12,574 bases of DNA from Acidobacteriota bacterium (lineage in GTDB: Bacteria > Acidobacteriota > Terriglobia > Bryobacterales > Bryobacteraceae), in contig QHXU01000169.1 in assembly GCA_003223065.1 (NCBI GenBank), forward strand, positions 3,639 through 16,212, written 5' to 3'. A model generated the notes under the pieces. The model saw nothing but the letters and a program-made list of their open reading frames with translations. It made no database searches and was not told the DNA's origin. Position numbers and translations under genes: made by a program. This document shows positions 1 to 6,870 of this stretch, piece by piece (within the stretch, counting starts at the first letter, position 1; the number at the start of each line of letters is the position of its first letter).

Positions 1-2738
1 ACGACTATCAGATGGCGAGCTATTCACAGCTCGAAACCTATTGGAAGAAGCTGGCCTCTGAGTCCGATCGGATGAAGCTCGAAGATATCGGACCAACGGC
101 CGAGGGACGGCGCCAGTACATGGCCATCATAAGCTCGCGCGAAAACCTCAAGAAGCTCGATCACTATAAGGAGATCTCGCGCCGGCTCGCGCTCGCAGCG
201 GGGATTACCGAGGAGCAGGCTCGTGCGCTCTCGCGCGAGGGGAAAGCCGTAGTGTGGATCGACGGCGGCTTGCACGCGAGCGAAACAGTCGGCTCGCAGC
301 AACTCATGGAGATGGTTTACCAGATGGTGAGCCGTAACGATCCTGAAACGATGCGTCTCCTCGATGACGTGATCGGGCTTTACGTGCTCGCAAACCCGGA
401 CGGCCAGGAACTCGTGGCGAACTGGTACATGCGCGAGAAGGACCCGCTCAAGCGCTCGCTTGCCGGTTTGCCGCGGCTCTACCACAAGTACATCGGGCAC
501 GACGACAATCGCGACTTCTACATGTCCAACATGCCGGAGACCACGAACATGAACCGACAGCTTTTCCTGGAGTGGTTTCCTCAGATCGTGTACAACCATC
601 ATCAGTCCGGACCAGCCGGAGCGGTAATTTTCATGCCGCCATTCCGCGACCCGTTCAACTACAATTTCGATCCATTGGTGCCGCTGGGAATCGAACTGGT
701 CGGCACGGCCATGCACAGCCGCCTGGTGGCAGAGGGCAAAGGCGGATCGGCCATGCGCACCGGCGCGAACTATTCGACGTGGTGGAACGGAGGCTTGCGC
801 ACGGTCACGTATTTCCACAATATGATCGGCATCCTCACGGAGATTATCGGCAACCCGACGCCGATGGACCTTCCACTGGTTGCCGAAAAACAACTGCCCA
901 CCGGCGACTGGCCTATGCCGATCGCGCCGCAGAAGTGGCACTACCGCCAGTCGATAGACTACGAGATGACCAACAACCGCGCCATCCTCGATCTGGCGTC
1001 GCGCTATCGCGAAACATTCCTGTACAACATCTACCGCATGGGACTGAACTCGATTGAAAAGGGCAGCCGGGATAACTGGACCATCACGCCGAAGCGGATC
1101 GCCGTCCTCGAGGCTACTGCAGCGAAGGAGGCGAGCCAGATTTCGGGGCAGGGCAGGCGTGCGGGCGGCGGTATAGCAGCGCAATTCGCTTCAGGCGGCG
1201 ACACGCCCGCCGGTTTGACTCCGGGGGGCCTGGGAGCGCGCACGCTTCCCGCCGATCTCTACAATTCCGTTCTGCACGATACGAAGACGCGCGATCCGCG
1301 CGGCTACATCCTTCCGGCGGATCAGCCGGATTTCCCGACTGCGACGGAATTCGTCAACGCGCTGCTCAAGAACGGCGTCACGGTCCTGAAGGCGACGTCG
1401 CCGTTCCAAGTGGCGGGCAAGAACTACGCGGCGGGATCATACGTTGTAAAGGCGGCACAGGCGTTTCGTCCTCACGTCATAGACATGTTCGAGCCGCAGG
1501 ATCACCCGAACGATTTCCAATATCCCGGCGGGCCTCCGAAGCCGCCCTATGACATTACTGGTTGGACGCTGGCGTACCAGATGGGTGTGCAATTCGACCG
1601 CGTTCTCGACGGCTTCGACGGTCCGTTCACGAGAGTCACCGACCTGCTTCCGCCTCCGCCGGGTTCCATCATAGGGCCGGCCGCGAACCCCGCCGGTTAC
1701 TTGATCAGCCATCGCATCAATAACTCGTTCAAACTGGTGAACCGGCTGCTGAAGGCCAATTGCAGCGTGTATTGGGTGAAACGCGCCATGGAGGCCGATG
1801 GGCAGGATCTTGGGGCCGGCGCCATCTGGGTCCCGGCATCCTCGGCAGTACGGCCAGTACTACAGCATGGCGCTAAGGATTTCGGCGTGCCGGTCCACGC
1901 CGTAGCCAAGGCGCCTTCGGGCGAAGCGCTCAGGCTCAAGCCAATCCGCATCGGCCTGTACGATCAGTATGGCGGCCTGATGCCCGCCGGTTGGACGCGA
2001 TGGCTGTTCGAACAGTACGAGTTTCCATTCGAGATGGTTTATCCGCAAACGCTAGATGCCGGAGACTTGAAGAGCAAGTTCGACGTCCTGGTGTTCACCG
2101 ACGGAGCGCTGCGTCGCGGGACGGGCGGGCGCGGCGGCGGGCAGTTCGGCCAGCAAGTCCCTCAAAACGTCCCCGAGGAATATCGCGGCCTGCTTGGAAG
2201 AATCAGCGAAGACAAGACCATTCCGCAGATCAGGAAGTTCATCGAGTCCGGAGGGACCGTCGTGACTGTCGGAAGCTCGACCGGCATGGCTGAACTGCTG
2301 GGCCTGCCGCTGAAGAACTATCTCGTAGAGAAAGGCCCGGACGGCAAGGATCGCCCGCTACCGCGCGAGAAATTCTACATTCCCGGCTCGCTTCTGAGGG
2401 CGAACATCGACAACACCAACCCGCTCGCGTACGGCATGCCGGATCACCTCGATGTCTTTTTCGACAACAGCCCCGTGTTCCGGCTGGAACCGAATGCGGA
2501 GCTGAAGCACACTTCGGCAGTGGCATGGTTTTCTGGTCCGGAGGTGTTGGATAGCGGTTGGGCCTGGGGCCAGCAGTATATTGACGGTGGAACCGCGGTC
2601 GCGGAGGCGTCCATGGGCGAGGGTAAGGTCATGATCCTCGGTCCGGAAGTTGCTTTTCGCGGCCAGCCCCACGCCACTTTCAAGTTGCTCTTTAACGGAC
2701 TGTATTACGGCAACGCCACGGAGAGCTCGCTCCAGTAG
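1..2738 (+). CDS. M14-family zinc carboxypeptidase-like protein with C-terminal amidotransferase-like domain, 5' partial
   Basis: Predicted metallopeptidase, probably exported, that would cleave peptides at a zinc site. Counting from the in-frame ATG at 12, the M14 domain covers about residues 5-330: HxxE zinc motif H88/E91 (GGLHASE), NPDG at 128-131, NRD at 166-168, a histidine pair H206/H207 (third zinc ligand region) and E287 in LTEIIG as the likely catalytic glutamate. Residues about 645-895 resemble the class I glutamine amidotransferase-like fold found at the end of these roughly 900-residue proteins, interrupted by a glycine-rich stretch near 700. The reading frame is open to the window edge (codons Asp-Tyr-Gln precede the ATG), and relatives have a signal peptide and a short lead-in before the ASYSQLE segment, so I treat ATG 12 as internal and the gene as 5' truncated by the window. 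It converges on the next gene with 6 bases between stops. Substrate unknown; family call is firm, proteolytic activity inferred. Confidence 0.88.
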   Translation, partial: DYQMASYSQLETYWKKLASESDRMKLEDIGPTAEGRRQYMAIISSRENLKKLDHYKEISRRLALAAGITEEQARALSREGKAVVWIDGGLHASETVGSQQLMEMVYQMVSRNDPETMRLLDDVIGLYVLANPDGQELVANWYMREKDPLKRSLAGLPRLYHKYIGHDDNRDFYMSNMPETTNMNRQLFLEWFPQIVYNHHQSGPAGAVIFMPPFRDPFNYNFDPLVPLGIELVGTAMHSRLVAEGKGGSAMRTGANYSTWWNGGLRTVTYFHNMIGILTEIIGNPTPMDLPLVAEKQLPTGDWPMPIAPQKWHYRQSIDYEMTNNRAILDLASRYRETFLYNIYRMGLNSIEKGSRDNWTITPKRIAVLEATAAKEASQISGQGRRAGGGIAAQFASGGDTPAGLTPGGLGARTLPADLYNSVLHDTKTRDPRGYILPADQPDFPTATEFVNALLKNGVTVLKATSPFQVAGKNYAAGSYVVKAAQAFRPHVIDMFEPQDHPNDFQYPGGPPKPPYDITGWTLAYQMGVQFDRVLDGFDGPFTRVTDLLPPPPGSIIGPAANPAGYLISHRINNSFKLVNRLLKANCSVYWVKRAMEADGQDLGAGAIWVPASSAVRPVLQHGAKDFGVPVHAVAKAPSGEALRLKPIRIGLYDQYGGLMPAGWTRWLFEQYEFPFEMVYPQTLDAGDLKSKFDVLVFTDGALRRGTGGRGGGQFGQQVPQNVPEEYRGLLGRISEDKTIPQIRKFIESGGTVVTVGSSTGMAELLGLPLKNYLVEKGPDGKDRPLPREKFYIPGSLLRANIDNTNPLAYGMPDHLDVFFDNSPVFRLEPNAELKHTSAVAWFSGPEVLDSGWAWGQQYIDGGTAVAEASMGEGKVMILGPEVAFRGQPHATFKLLFNGLYYGNATESSLQ

Positions 2739-2744
2739 GACGCG

Positions 2745-3353
2745 TCATACGCTCTGCGGCTGGTCGCTCATCCATCGCAACTCCTCGTAGTCTTTTGGAG
2801 TGTCGATATCGATCGCGGCCTCGGGCACCGAGATTGAGAACACCTGCTCCGCATGCGCGGCGATGACACATTTCGGATCTTCGCCTGGCGGTACCGCCAG
2901 CAGGTCCTTGAAAATGGACCGGCTAAACAGGGCCGGGACCCCGACGATATTTTGGTACCCCGCGGCGACGATCGGCACGCCGCTCTGCTGGTACGCGCTC
3001 ACAAGACGCTCAATCGCGTCCGGCGTGACATGGGGCTGATCGCACATCATGAACAGCACGGCATCCAGATTCGGCGTTCCAGCCAGTGCCGTTTCAAGAC
3101 CGACGCGCAAAGACGACCCCACTCCTTGGGCCCAGTTCTCGTTCTCGACGATCTCAACGGGTAAGTCCTCCAGGTTGCTCCTGACAGGATCTGCCTCAGC
3201 TCCAACCACCACGTGGACCGGCTTGCAAGGGGAAGCCAGCGCGGTCATCGTGGAGCGGCGCACAAGAGTCTGGCCTCTATAAAGAAGCAACTGCTTGGGT
3301 GAGCCCATGCGGGTCGAGCCGCCCGCTGCCAGTAGTACCGTCGCGATGTTCAT
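2745..3353 (-). CDS. MobA/MocA-like nucleotidyltransferase
   Basis: Predicted NTP transferase of the MobA-like (GT-A fold) group, 202 residues, the usual length for this family. The N terminus shows the nucleotide-binding signature LLAAGGSTRMGSPKQ (residues 7-21), a metal-binding aspartate in MMCDQPH (D105), GVPALFSR at 138-145, and the family's closing IDIDTPKDYE at 181-190. The best known relatives are MocA, which links CTP to molybdopterin for xanthine dehydrogenase-type enzymes, and CoxI/PucB-like accessory proteins. One deviation: the GDxGAR-type segment common in MocA is here GEDPKCVI (158-165), so the exact substrate is uncertain. The start at 3353 is preferred because AGTAGG lies 5 bases upstream; a GTG two codons earlier (3359) is possible. 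It lies downstream of, and on the same strand as, the amidohydrolase (141-base gap), which fits a purine/ureide catabolic role by inference. Confidence 0.85.
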   Translation of the reverse strand: MNIATVLLAAGGSTRMGSPKQLLLYRGQTLVRRSTMTALASPCKPVHVVVGAEADPVRSNLEDLPVEIVENENWAQGVGSSLRVGLETALAGTPNLDAVLFMMCDQPHVTPDAIERLVSAYQQSGVPIVAAGYQNIVGVPALFSRSIFKDLLAVPPGEDPKCVIAAHAEQVFSISVPEAAIDIDTPKDYEELRWMSDQPQSV

Positions 3354-3359
3354 GCGCAC

Positions 3360-3494
3360 CTACTCTTTCGTTGCGCCCCCGGAAGGCGTTACGCGCCGGT
3401 CTGTGTTGTTAGACTCCGGCTCAGAGGGTTCGTAACAGGATTCGGCCGGAGCCTCTGGAAGCCTGAAAATGCAGGGCGAAAACGTCTCTATTGG
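3360..3494. other. Intergenic gap with interleaved inverted repeats
   Basis: Gap between the amidohydrolase and the nucleotidyltransferase. CTCCGGC (3414-3420) is complementary to GCCGGAG (3445-3451), and CAGAGG (3422-3427) to CCTCTG (3452-3457). The two pairs interleave rather than nest, so they could only form together as a pseudoknot-like fold, or alternate. There is no T-run, so it is not a normal terminator. Could be chance in GC-rich DNA. Confidence 0.3.
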
Positions 3495-4775
3495 TCACCC
3501 TGCCACTACGCGAACGGTTTCGAATAGTACTTCCGCGCCGCGCGCGCAGTCTTCCCAACGCGTGAATTCCCTGGGAGAGTGGCTGATGCCGCCCACGCTC
3601 GGCACAAAGATCATCGCCATGGGGCCCAGATGAGCCATGCTTTGCGCATCGTGGCCCGCGCCGCTGGGTAAACGTCGCGACTTCAGGTTGAGGCGCGCCG
3701 ACACCTCTTCAATGGCCGTTTGCAGGCGTGGGTCGGCGGCAGCGCTTTCGTGATGCGCTTCGCGGCGAAGCTCGATCGCGGTGCGGGTTTCAGTGGCGAT
3801 GCCCCGGGCGCGCTCCTCGATGGCCGCGCCCAGTTTAGCGATCTTTGAGCTTGAAAGATCGCGCAGCTCGATGCTCAGGCGCGCCGCGCCGGGGACCACA
3901 TTGGGCGCATTCGGGCTCACTTCAATGTGGCCAACCGTGCCTACTTGCCGGCCCGGTTCGACGGCGACCGTCAGGTAAGCCGCCGCGAGCATGGCATCCT
4001 GGCGATCGGGCATCGGCGTCGTACCGGCGTGATTGGCGAAACCCCGTATGTCGGCAATGTAACGGTCGATGGCCACAATTCCCTCGACCACGCCAACCGG
4101 AATTCCCTCGCGGTCGAGCGTCCCGCCTTGCTCAATGTGGAGCTCGAGGTACGCGTGGAAAGAGCCCGCCGGGCGCCGCGCGGTCTCGATACGATCGGGA
4201 TTGCCGCTCACCTTCCGCACCGCGTCACGTTTCACCACCCCGTTCCAGACGTGGTCCAGTTCGCCATCGGTCAGCAACCCGGCGGCCGCACGGCTGCCGT
4301 ACAGACCATTGTTGAAAGCCACGCCCTCTTCGTTGCACCACACCGCGACTTCAAGCGGCCGGCGCGTTTGCACGCGGGTTTCATTCAGGCGCTCGATGAC
4401 TTCTATCGCGGAAAGCACGCCCAGGTCGCCGTCGAAGTTTCCGCCGCTCGGCACCGAATCGATGTGGGACCCGAAGAGCACCGGCTCGAGCTTTGGGTCC
4501 GTCCCCGCGCGGTTGCCGAAAATGTTGCCTGCCGCGTCAATGCGCGGATTGAGCCCGGCGTCACGCATCCAGCTCATTACGAGCGCGCGGCCGGCCACGT
4601 CGGCGTCAGAATACGCGACTCGGCTCACGCCATCGGTAAAAGTGCCGCCGGAAGGGCGTCCGTGGAGGCTCAACTCTTCGAGGCGCCGGCGCAGCCGGGG
4701 CCCGTTCACGCCTTCCCGAGCGGCACGTGCAAAAGGGGCCATTGACAGGGCCGCAAGAAATTGGGTTCGCGTCAT
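3495..4775 (-). CDS. M20-type Zn-dependent N-carbamoyl/allantoate amidohydrolase
   Basis: Predicted dinuclear zinc amidohydrolase of the hydantoinase/carbamoylase family (AllC, HyuC, beta-ureidopropionase group), which removes a carbamoyl group from N-carbamoyl amino acids or allantoate. From the ATG at 4775 (426 residues, normal length) the metal ligands appear in order: H104 in GSHIDS, D115 in FDGDLG, E149/E150 in NEEGVAF, H213 in LHIEQG and H399 in GISHSP; SGAGHDA around H375 and the lid-domain segment ANHAGTTPMPDR (247-258) are the usual substrate and dimer motifs. The first 17 residues (MTRTQFLAALSMAPFAR) look like a short, weak export signal, unusual for this family. An alternative in-frame ATG at 4817 would add 14 residues that destroy that signal; neither start has a strong ribosome binding site. 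Upstream of the MobA-like gene on the same strand and divergent from yqgE. Family certain, substrate not. Confidence 0.88.
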   Translation of the reverse strand: MTRTQFLAALSMAPFARAAREGVNGPRLRRRLEELSLHGRPSGGTFTDGVSRVAYSDADVAGRALVMSWMRDAGLNPRIDAAGNIFGNRAGTDPKLEPVLFGSHIDSVPSGGNFDGDLGVLSAIEVIERLNETRVQTRRPLEVAVWCNEEGVAFNNGLYGSRAAAGLLTDGELDHVWNGVVKRDAVRKVSGNPDRIETARRPAGSFHAYLELHIEQGGTLDREGIPVGVVEGIVAIDRYIADIRGFANHAGTTPMPDRQDAMLAAAYLTVAVEPGRQVGTVGHIEVSPNAPNVVPGAARLSIELRDLSSSKIAKLGAAIEERARGIATETRTAIELRREAHHESAAADPRLQTAIEEVSARLNLKSRRLPSGAGHDAQSMAHLGPMAMIFVPSVGGISHSPREFTRWEDCARGAEVLFETVRVVAG

Positions 4776-4875
4776 GACGTCGATTGTACAGCAGCTACGA
4801 AACGTTCGGACGAGCATCGGCGCGATCTTACCGGTCCAAGTTTCGCAACGCTAATTGAGAGAATTAGTACATAAC
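4776..4875. other. Divergent intergenic region
   Basis: One hundred bases between the starts of the amidohydrolase (leftward) and the YqgE-like gene (rightward) must hold both promoters if the starts are right. It becomes AT-richer toward the YqgE start (4852-4876), where GAGAG (4857-4861) is a poor Shine-Dalgarno candidate 14 bases from the ATG. I see no convincing -35/-10 pair or operator. Confidence 0.3.
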
Positions 4876-5568
4876 ATGTTCAGAGTTCGGTGCATGGTAT
4901 GGCTAGTACTGGCTGCGATGGCGCGAGCCGTCAGCGCGCAATCCTCGAGTATCTCGGACTTAACCCTCGGAAAACTTCTGGTCGCCAGCCAGAAAGCGAG
5001 GGATCCAGCCTTTGCCCAAACGGTTGTTCTGCTAGTCCATTATGACCAGCAGGGCGCGGTGGGCCTGATTCTCAATCGCCCTTTGAATATGGGGCTATCA
5101 GGTATCTTCCCGGGACTGAAAGCAGCAAAGGATAGGCGCGACGCGGTCTATGGAGGCGGGCCATTAGCTATAGGGCTTAACGGGCTGATTCGAGCGAAGA
5201 CGAAGCCAGCGGGCTCGGCGCCAGTCTTCGGGGACGTGCATCTGATCTCGAACAGGAGGGCGCTCGAAAAGACAGTGGAGTCAGGGGTCGGATCCGATGT
5301 CTTCCACGTGTTCGTGGGCTACACTGGCTGGTCGCCACAGCAATTGAAAGACGAGGTGCAACGCGGCCTCTGGTACATTTTTGAATCAGACGCCGGTGTC
5401 GTGTTTGATCCCGCCTCCGACTCGATGTGGCGCCGCCTGATTCAGAAGAAAACAACGAGTCGCGAATGTCGTAGACATGGTACCGTCATTCTCCGTTCAC
5501 AAAGTGGAATGTCGATACCAACCAGCACGTTAGCGCGCCAGCAGCATTACCCCAGAAATCCTGACTGA
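4876..5568 (+). CDS. yqgE: YqgE/AlgH family protein with signal peptide
   Basis: Member of the UPF0301 (YqgE/AlgH) family, whose biochemical role is not settled; AlgH was linked to alginate regulation. The family core runs from about residue 28 to 190: LLVAS near 34, FAQTVVLLVHYDQQGAVGLILNRPL region (46-70), VYGGGP (91-96), and FVGYTGWSPQQL with the following E and W (146-166). From the ATG at 4876 the protein starts with a basic residue pair, a hydrophobic run (MVWLVLAAMA) and an AVSA-Q junction near residue 21-22, a credible Sec signal peptide. Most family members are about 190-residue cytoplasmic proteins, so export is the oddity. After WRRLIQKK (about 192) about 38 residues do not resemble the family, and the sequence may have run into unrelated DNA. 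A TTG at 4855 would lengthen it by 7 residues. Transcribed divergently from the amidohydrolase. Confidence 0.85.
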   Translation: MFRVRCMVWLVLAAMARAVSAQSSSISDLTLGKLLVASQKARDPAFAQTVVLLVHYDQQGAVGLILNRPLNMGLSGIFPGLKAAKDRRDAVYGGGPLAIGLNGLIRAKTKPAGSAPVFGDVHLISNRRALEKTVESGVGSDVFHVFVGYTGWSPQQLKDEVQRGLWYIFESDAGVVFDPASDSMWRRLIQKKTTSRECRRHGTVILRSQSGMSIPTSTLARQQHYPRNPD

Positions 5569-5582
5569 TCAGATATATCTGA
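5569..5582. repeat. Perfect 14-base palindrome
   Basis: TCAGATATATCTGA reads identically on both strands and begins on the base after the yqgE stop codon (5566-5568). It is AT-rich in a GC-rich neighbourhood. It could be a protein-binding operator or a short stem; no partner copy was found nearby. Confidence 0.6.
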
Positions 5583-5617
5583 CGCGGCGTTCACACCATC
5601 CTCAATTGGCATGTCGT

Positions 5618-5643
5618 TTGCCTTCGCCAAGAGGCGATGGCAA
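5618..5643 (+). terminator. Imperfect hairpin downstream of yqgE, possible terminator
   Basis: Arms TTGCC-T-TCGCC (5618-5628) and GGCGA-T-GGCAA (5633-5643) pair over ten base pairs with one T/T mismatch and an AAGA tetraloop. It sits 50 bases after the yqgE stop. The base run that follows (GATTTAAA) is only moderately T-rich and the real T6 run lies about 36 bases further on, so a classical intrinsic terminator is not proven. Confidence 0.4.
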
Positions 5644-5736
5644 GATTTAAACCCATCGATCAACGGCGCGGGTGCAGGTTTTTTCGCTGATTTGATAAAA
5701 CCTAATCTCGTTCGTAATGCCCGCTGCTTTCGCCAG

Positions 5737-5911
5737 GCTGTGCGAAACGGGGTGTCGAGAAGCAGCAGGCTTGCGAGAACCCTCGGAGGGGAAGAGGATA
5801 GCGTGGAGCCGCAAGAGAGACGGAGTACCAAGAGTACTACTGGACGAAATGCTGTCAGGGCCGGGAGGGGTCGGCCCATGGCGGGGGGGCAACCGCACCG
5901 TCCGAGCCGGA
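5737..5911 (+). ncRNA. Putative structured leader RNA upstream of the glycan operon
   Basis: A purine-rich stretch with successive short perfect stems: CCCT/AGGG (5780-5790), AGTAC/GTACT with a CAAGA loop (5824-5838), GGGCCG/CGGCCC with an 8-base loop (5858-5877) and TCCG/CGGA (5901-5911). The density of unpaired GA-rich linkers between stems resembles folded RNA rather than coding sequence. The end (GAGCCGGATGAGGG) resembles the first strand of a group II intron domain V, but the second strand is absent and there is no reverse transcriptase. I could not match it to a named RNA family; boundaries are approximate. Confidence 0.3.
5858..5880 (+). promoter_or_regulatory. Shine-Dalgarno presented in a hairpin loop before the epimerase ATG
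   Basis: GGGCCG (5858-5863) and CGGCCC (5872-5877) form a perfect six-pair GC stem. The loop GGAGGGGT holds the purine-rich ribosome site and the stem ends directly at the ATG at 5878. Spacing from the loop's purine run to the ATG is 7 bases. This decides the chosen start and suggests control of operon translation by RNA folding. Confidence 0.5.
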
Positions 5912-6870
5912 TGAGGGCCAGAGATAACGGTCTGCGCATCTTGGTTACGGGCGGTGCGGGCTTCATTGGCAGTCACCTGGTCGAGCGACTAATTCGAGAC
6001 GGTTACAATCCCATCACTGTTCTCGACAATCTGAGCCGCGGCCGGACGTCGAATCTCGCCGGGGGGTGGGGGTCTATCCGCTTCGTCAAGGGGGACATAC
6101 GCGACGAAAACACGGTGACGAAGCTCATGCAGAACACCGATCTGGTGTTCCATCTGGCTGCGCAATCGAACGTGATCGGCGCGTTCCAGGACGTCGATTA
6201 CTCGAGTTCGACCAATATCGTTGGAACCGCAGTGGTCCTGCAAGCGGCCCGCGCAGCGGGAGTCCGTCGAGTGGTCTTCACGTCCTCGAGGGAGGTGTAT
6301 GGAGACCCCTCCAGATTGCCGGTTTCTGAGACAGCGCCGTTGTCCCCGAAAAACGCATACGGCATGAGCAAGGTAGCCGGCGAAATGTGCTGCACGATGT
6401 CCGCTGGACAATCCCCGGAGACTGCGATTCTGCGGTTGGCGAACGTGTATGGGGCGCGCGATTACGGGAGAGTGATTCCGTTGTTCATCGAAAGTGCTCT
6501 GAACGGCCTGCCCTTGACCATTTACGGCGGGAATCAAATCCTCGATTTCGTCCACGTCGGTCACGTCGTGGACGCGCTCATGAAGGCGGCGTGCGGTGAG
6601 CACGTTGCGGGTCCGGTTAACGTCGGGAGCGGAAAAGGAACCACGATCGTGGAGCTCGCGGAACGAATCTTGAAGCTGACGAATTCGCGCACGAAGATCT
6701 CCTGGCGGCCGAGCCGCGACATGGAGGTAACCCGCTTTGTGGCGGATACCGCGAGGGGCAGAAGACTTCTGGGGCTGGAACATCGAGATGAGCCGCTATC
6801 CCGGTTGGCGGAACTGATCACCTGGACCGCGAAGGAGGCTACGCCGGTCTCGAGGTGTATCGCGGTATGA
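5878..6870 (+). CDS. NAD-dependent sugar-nucleotide epimerase/dehydratase (extended SDR)
   Basis: Predicted cytoplasmic NDP-sugar 4-epimerase or dehydratase that supplies an activated sugar to the operon. The 330-residue length is typical. Rossmann motif TGGAGFIGSH at 24-33, acidic residue D50 after the second strand (favouring NAD over NADP), FHLAAQSNV at 91-99, TSSREVYG with S136/S137 (135-142), catalytic YGMSK with Y161 and K165, and RLANVYG (186-192). These are the features of the GalE/RmlB-like extended SDR family; the exact sugar cannot be told. The ATG at 5878 has GGAGGGG 7 bases upstream; an ATG at 5911 (MRARDNGL) would still retain the whole fold but lacks a good ribosome site. The frame is open further upstream but without family similarity. 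The stop overlaps the next start as ATGA, so it is the first gene of a coupled operon. Confidence 0.9.
   Translation: MAGGQPHRPSRMRARDNGLRILVTGGAGFIGSHLVERLIRDGYNPITVLDNLSRGRTSNLAGGWGSIRFVKGDIRDENTVTKLMQNTDLVFHLAAQSNVIGAFQDVDYSSSTNIVGTAVVLQAARAAGVRRVVFTSSREVYGDPSRLPVSETAPLSPKNAYGMSKVAGEMCCTMSAGQSPETAILRLANVYGARDYGRVIPLFIESALNGLPLTIYGGNQILDFVHVGHVVDALMKAACGEHVAGPVNVGSGKGTTIVELAERILKLTNSRTKISWRPSRDMEVTRFVADTARGRRLLGLEHRDEPLSRLAELITWTAKEATPVSRCIAV

Larger units (their letters stand above)
5569..5877. other. Gene-free junction region
   Basis: About 310 bases between yqgE and the epimerase operon. Reading frames are open here on both strands (for example a continuous extension of the epimerase frame from 5611), but none has a recognisable domain, a ribosome site or sensible amino-acid use, so I regard them as non-coding. 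From left to right the region holds the 14-base palindrome, the 5618-5643 hairpin, a T6 run (5679-5684), an AT-rich patch (5688-5720) that could hold the operon promoter (TTGATA at 5692-5697 is a fair -35, but the hexamer 17 bases later, TAATGC, is a poor -10), and then a purine-rich hairpin chain. It separates metabolic genes from the glycan operon and may be a recombination junction. Confidence 0.5.

Noticed and set aside
24..1184. Long open frame (386 codons) on the minus strand opposite the M14 gene
   Set aside because: Arginine/histidine-rich composition without motifs, fully antisense to a well-supported gene; a typical GC-rich shadow frame.
3927..4854. Two long plus-strand frames opposite the amidohydrolase
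   Set aside because: They mirror the codon structure of the real gene, have no recognisable domain and lack ribosome sites.
5679..5700. T6 run as an intrinsic terminator
   Set aside because: No stable stem directly precedes it; the good hairpin ends 35 bases earlier.
5611..5877. N-terminal extension of the epimerase by 89 codons
   Set aside because: The extension is basic and low in sense, unlike any SDR N terminus, while a strong Shine-Dalgarno precedes the ATG at 5878.
5717..5914. Plus-strand small frame of 65 codons in the leader
   Set aside because: Coincides with the hairpin-rich region, no ribosome site, no similarity I recognise.
5898..5932. Group II intron domain V
   Set aside because: The first strand resembles it, but the GAAA-type tip and the complementary second strand are missing, so it is not called as a feature.
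5547..5966. Minus-strand frame of 139 codons across the junction
   Set aside because: It overlaps the epimerase start, has no domain and no ribosome site. A short part near 5550-5650 looks somewhat protein-like, so a pseudogene scrap cannot be ruled out, but I cannot support it.
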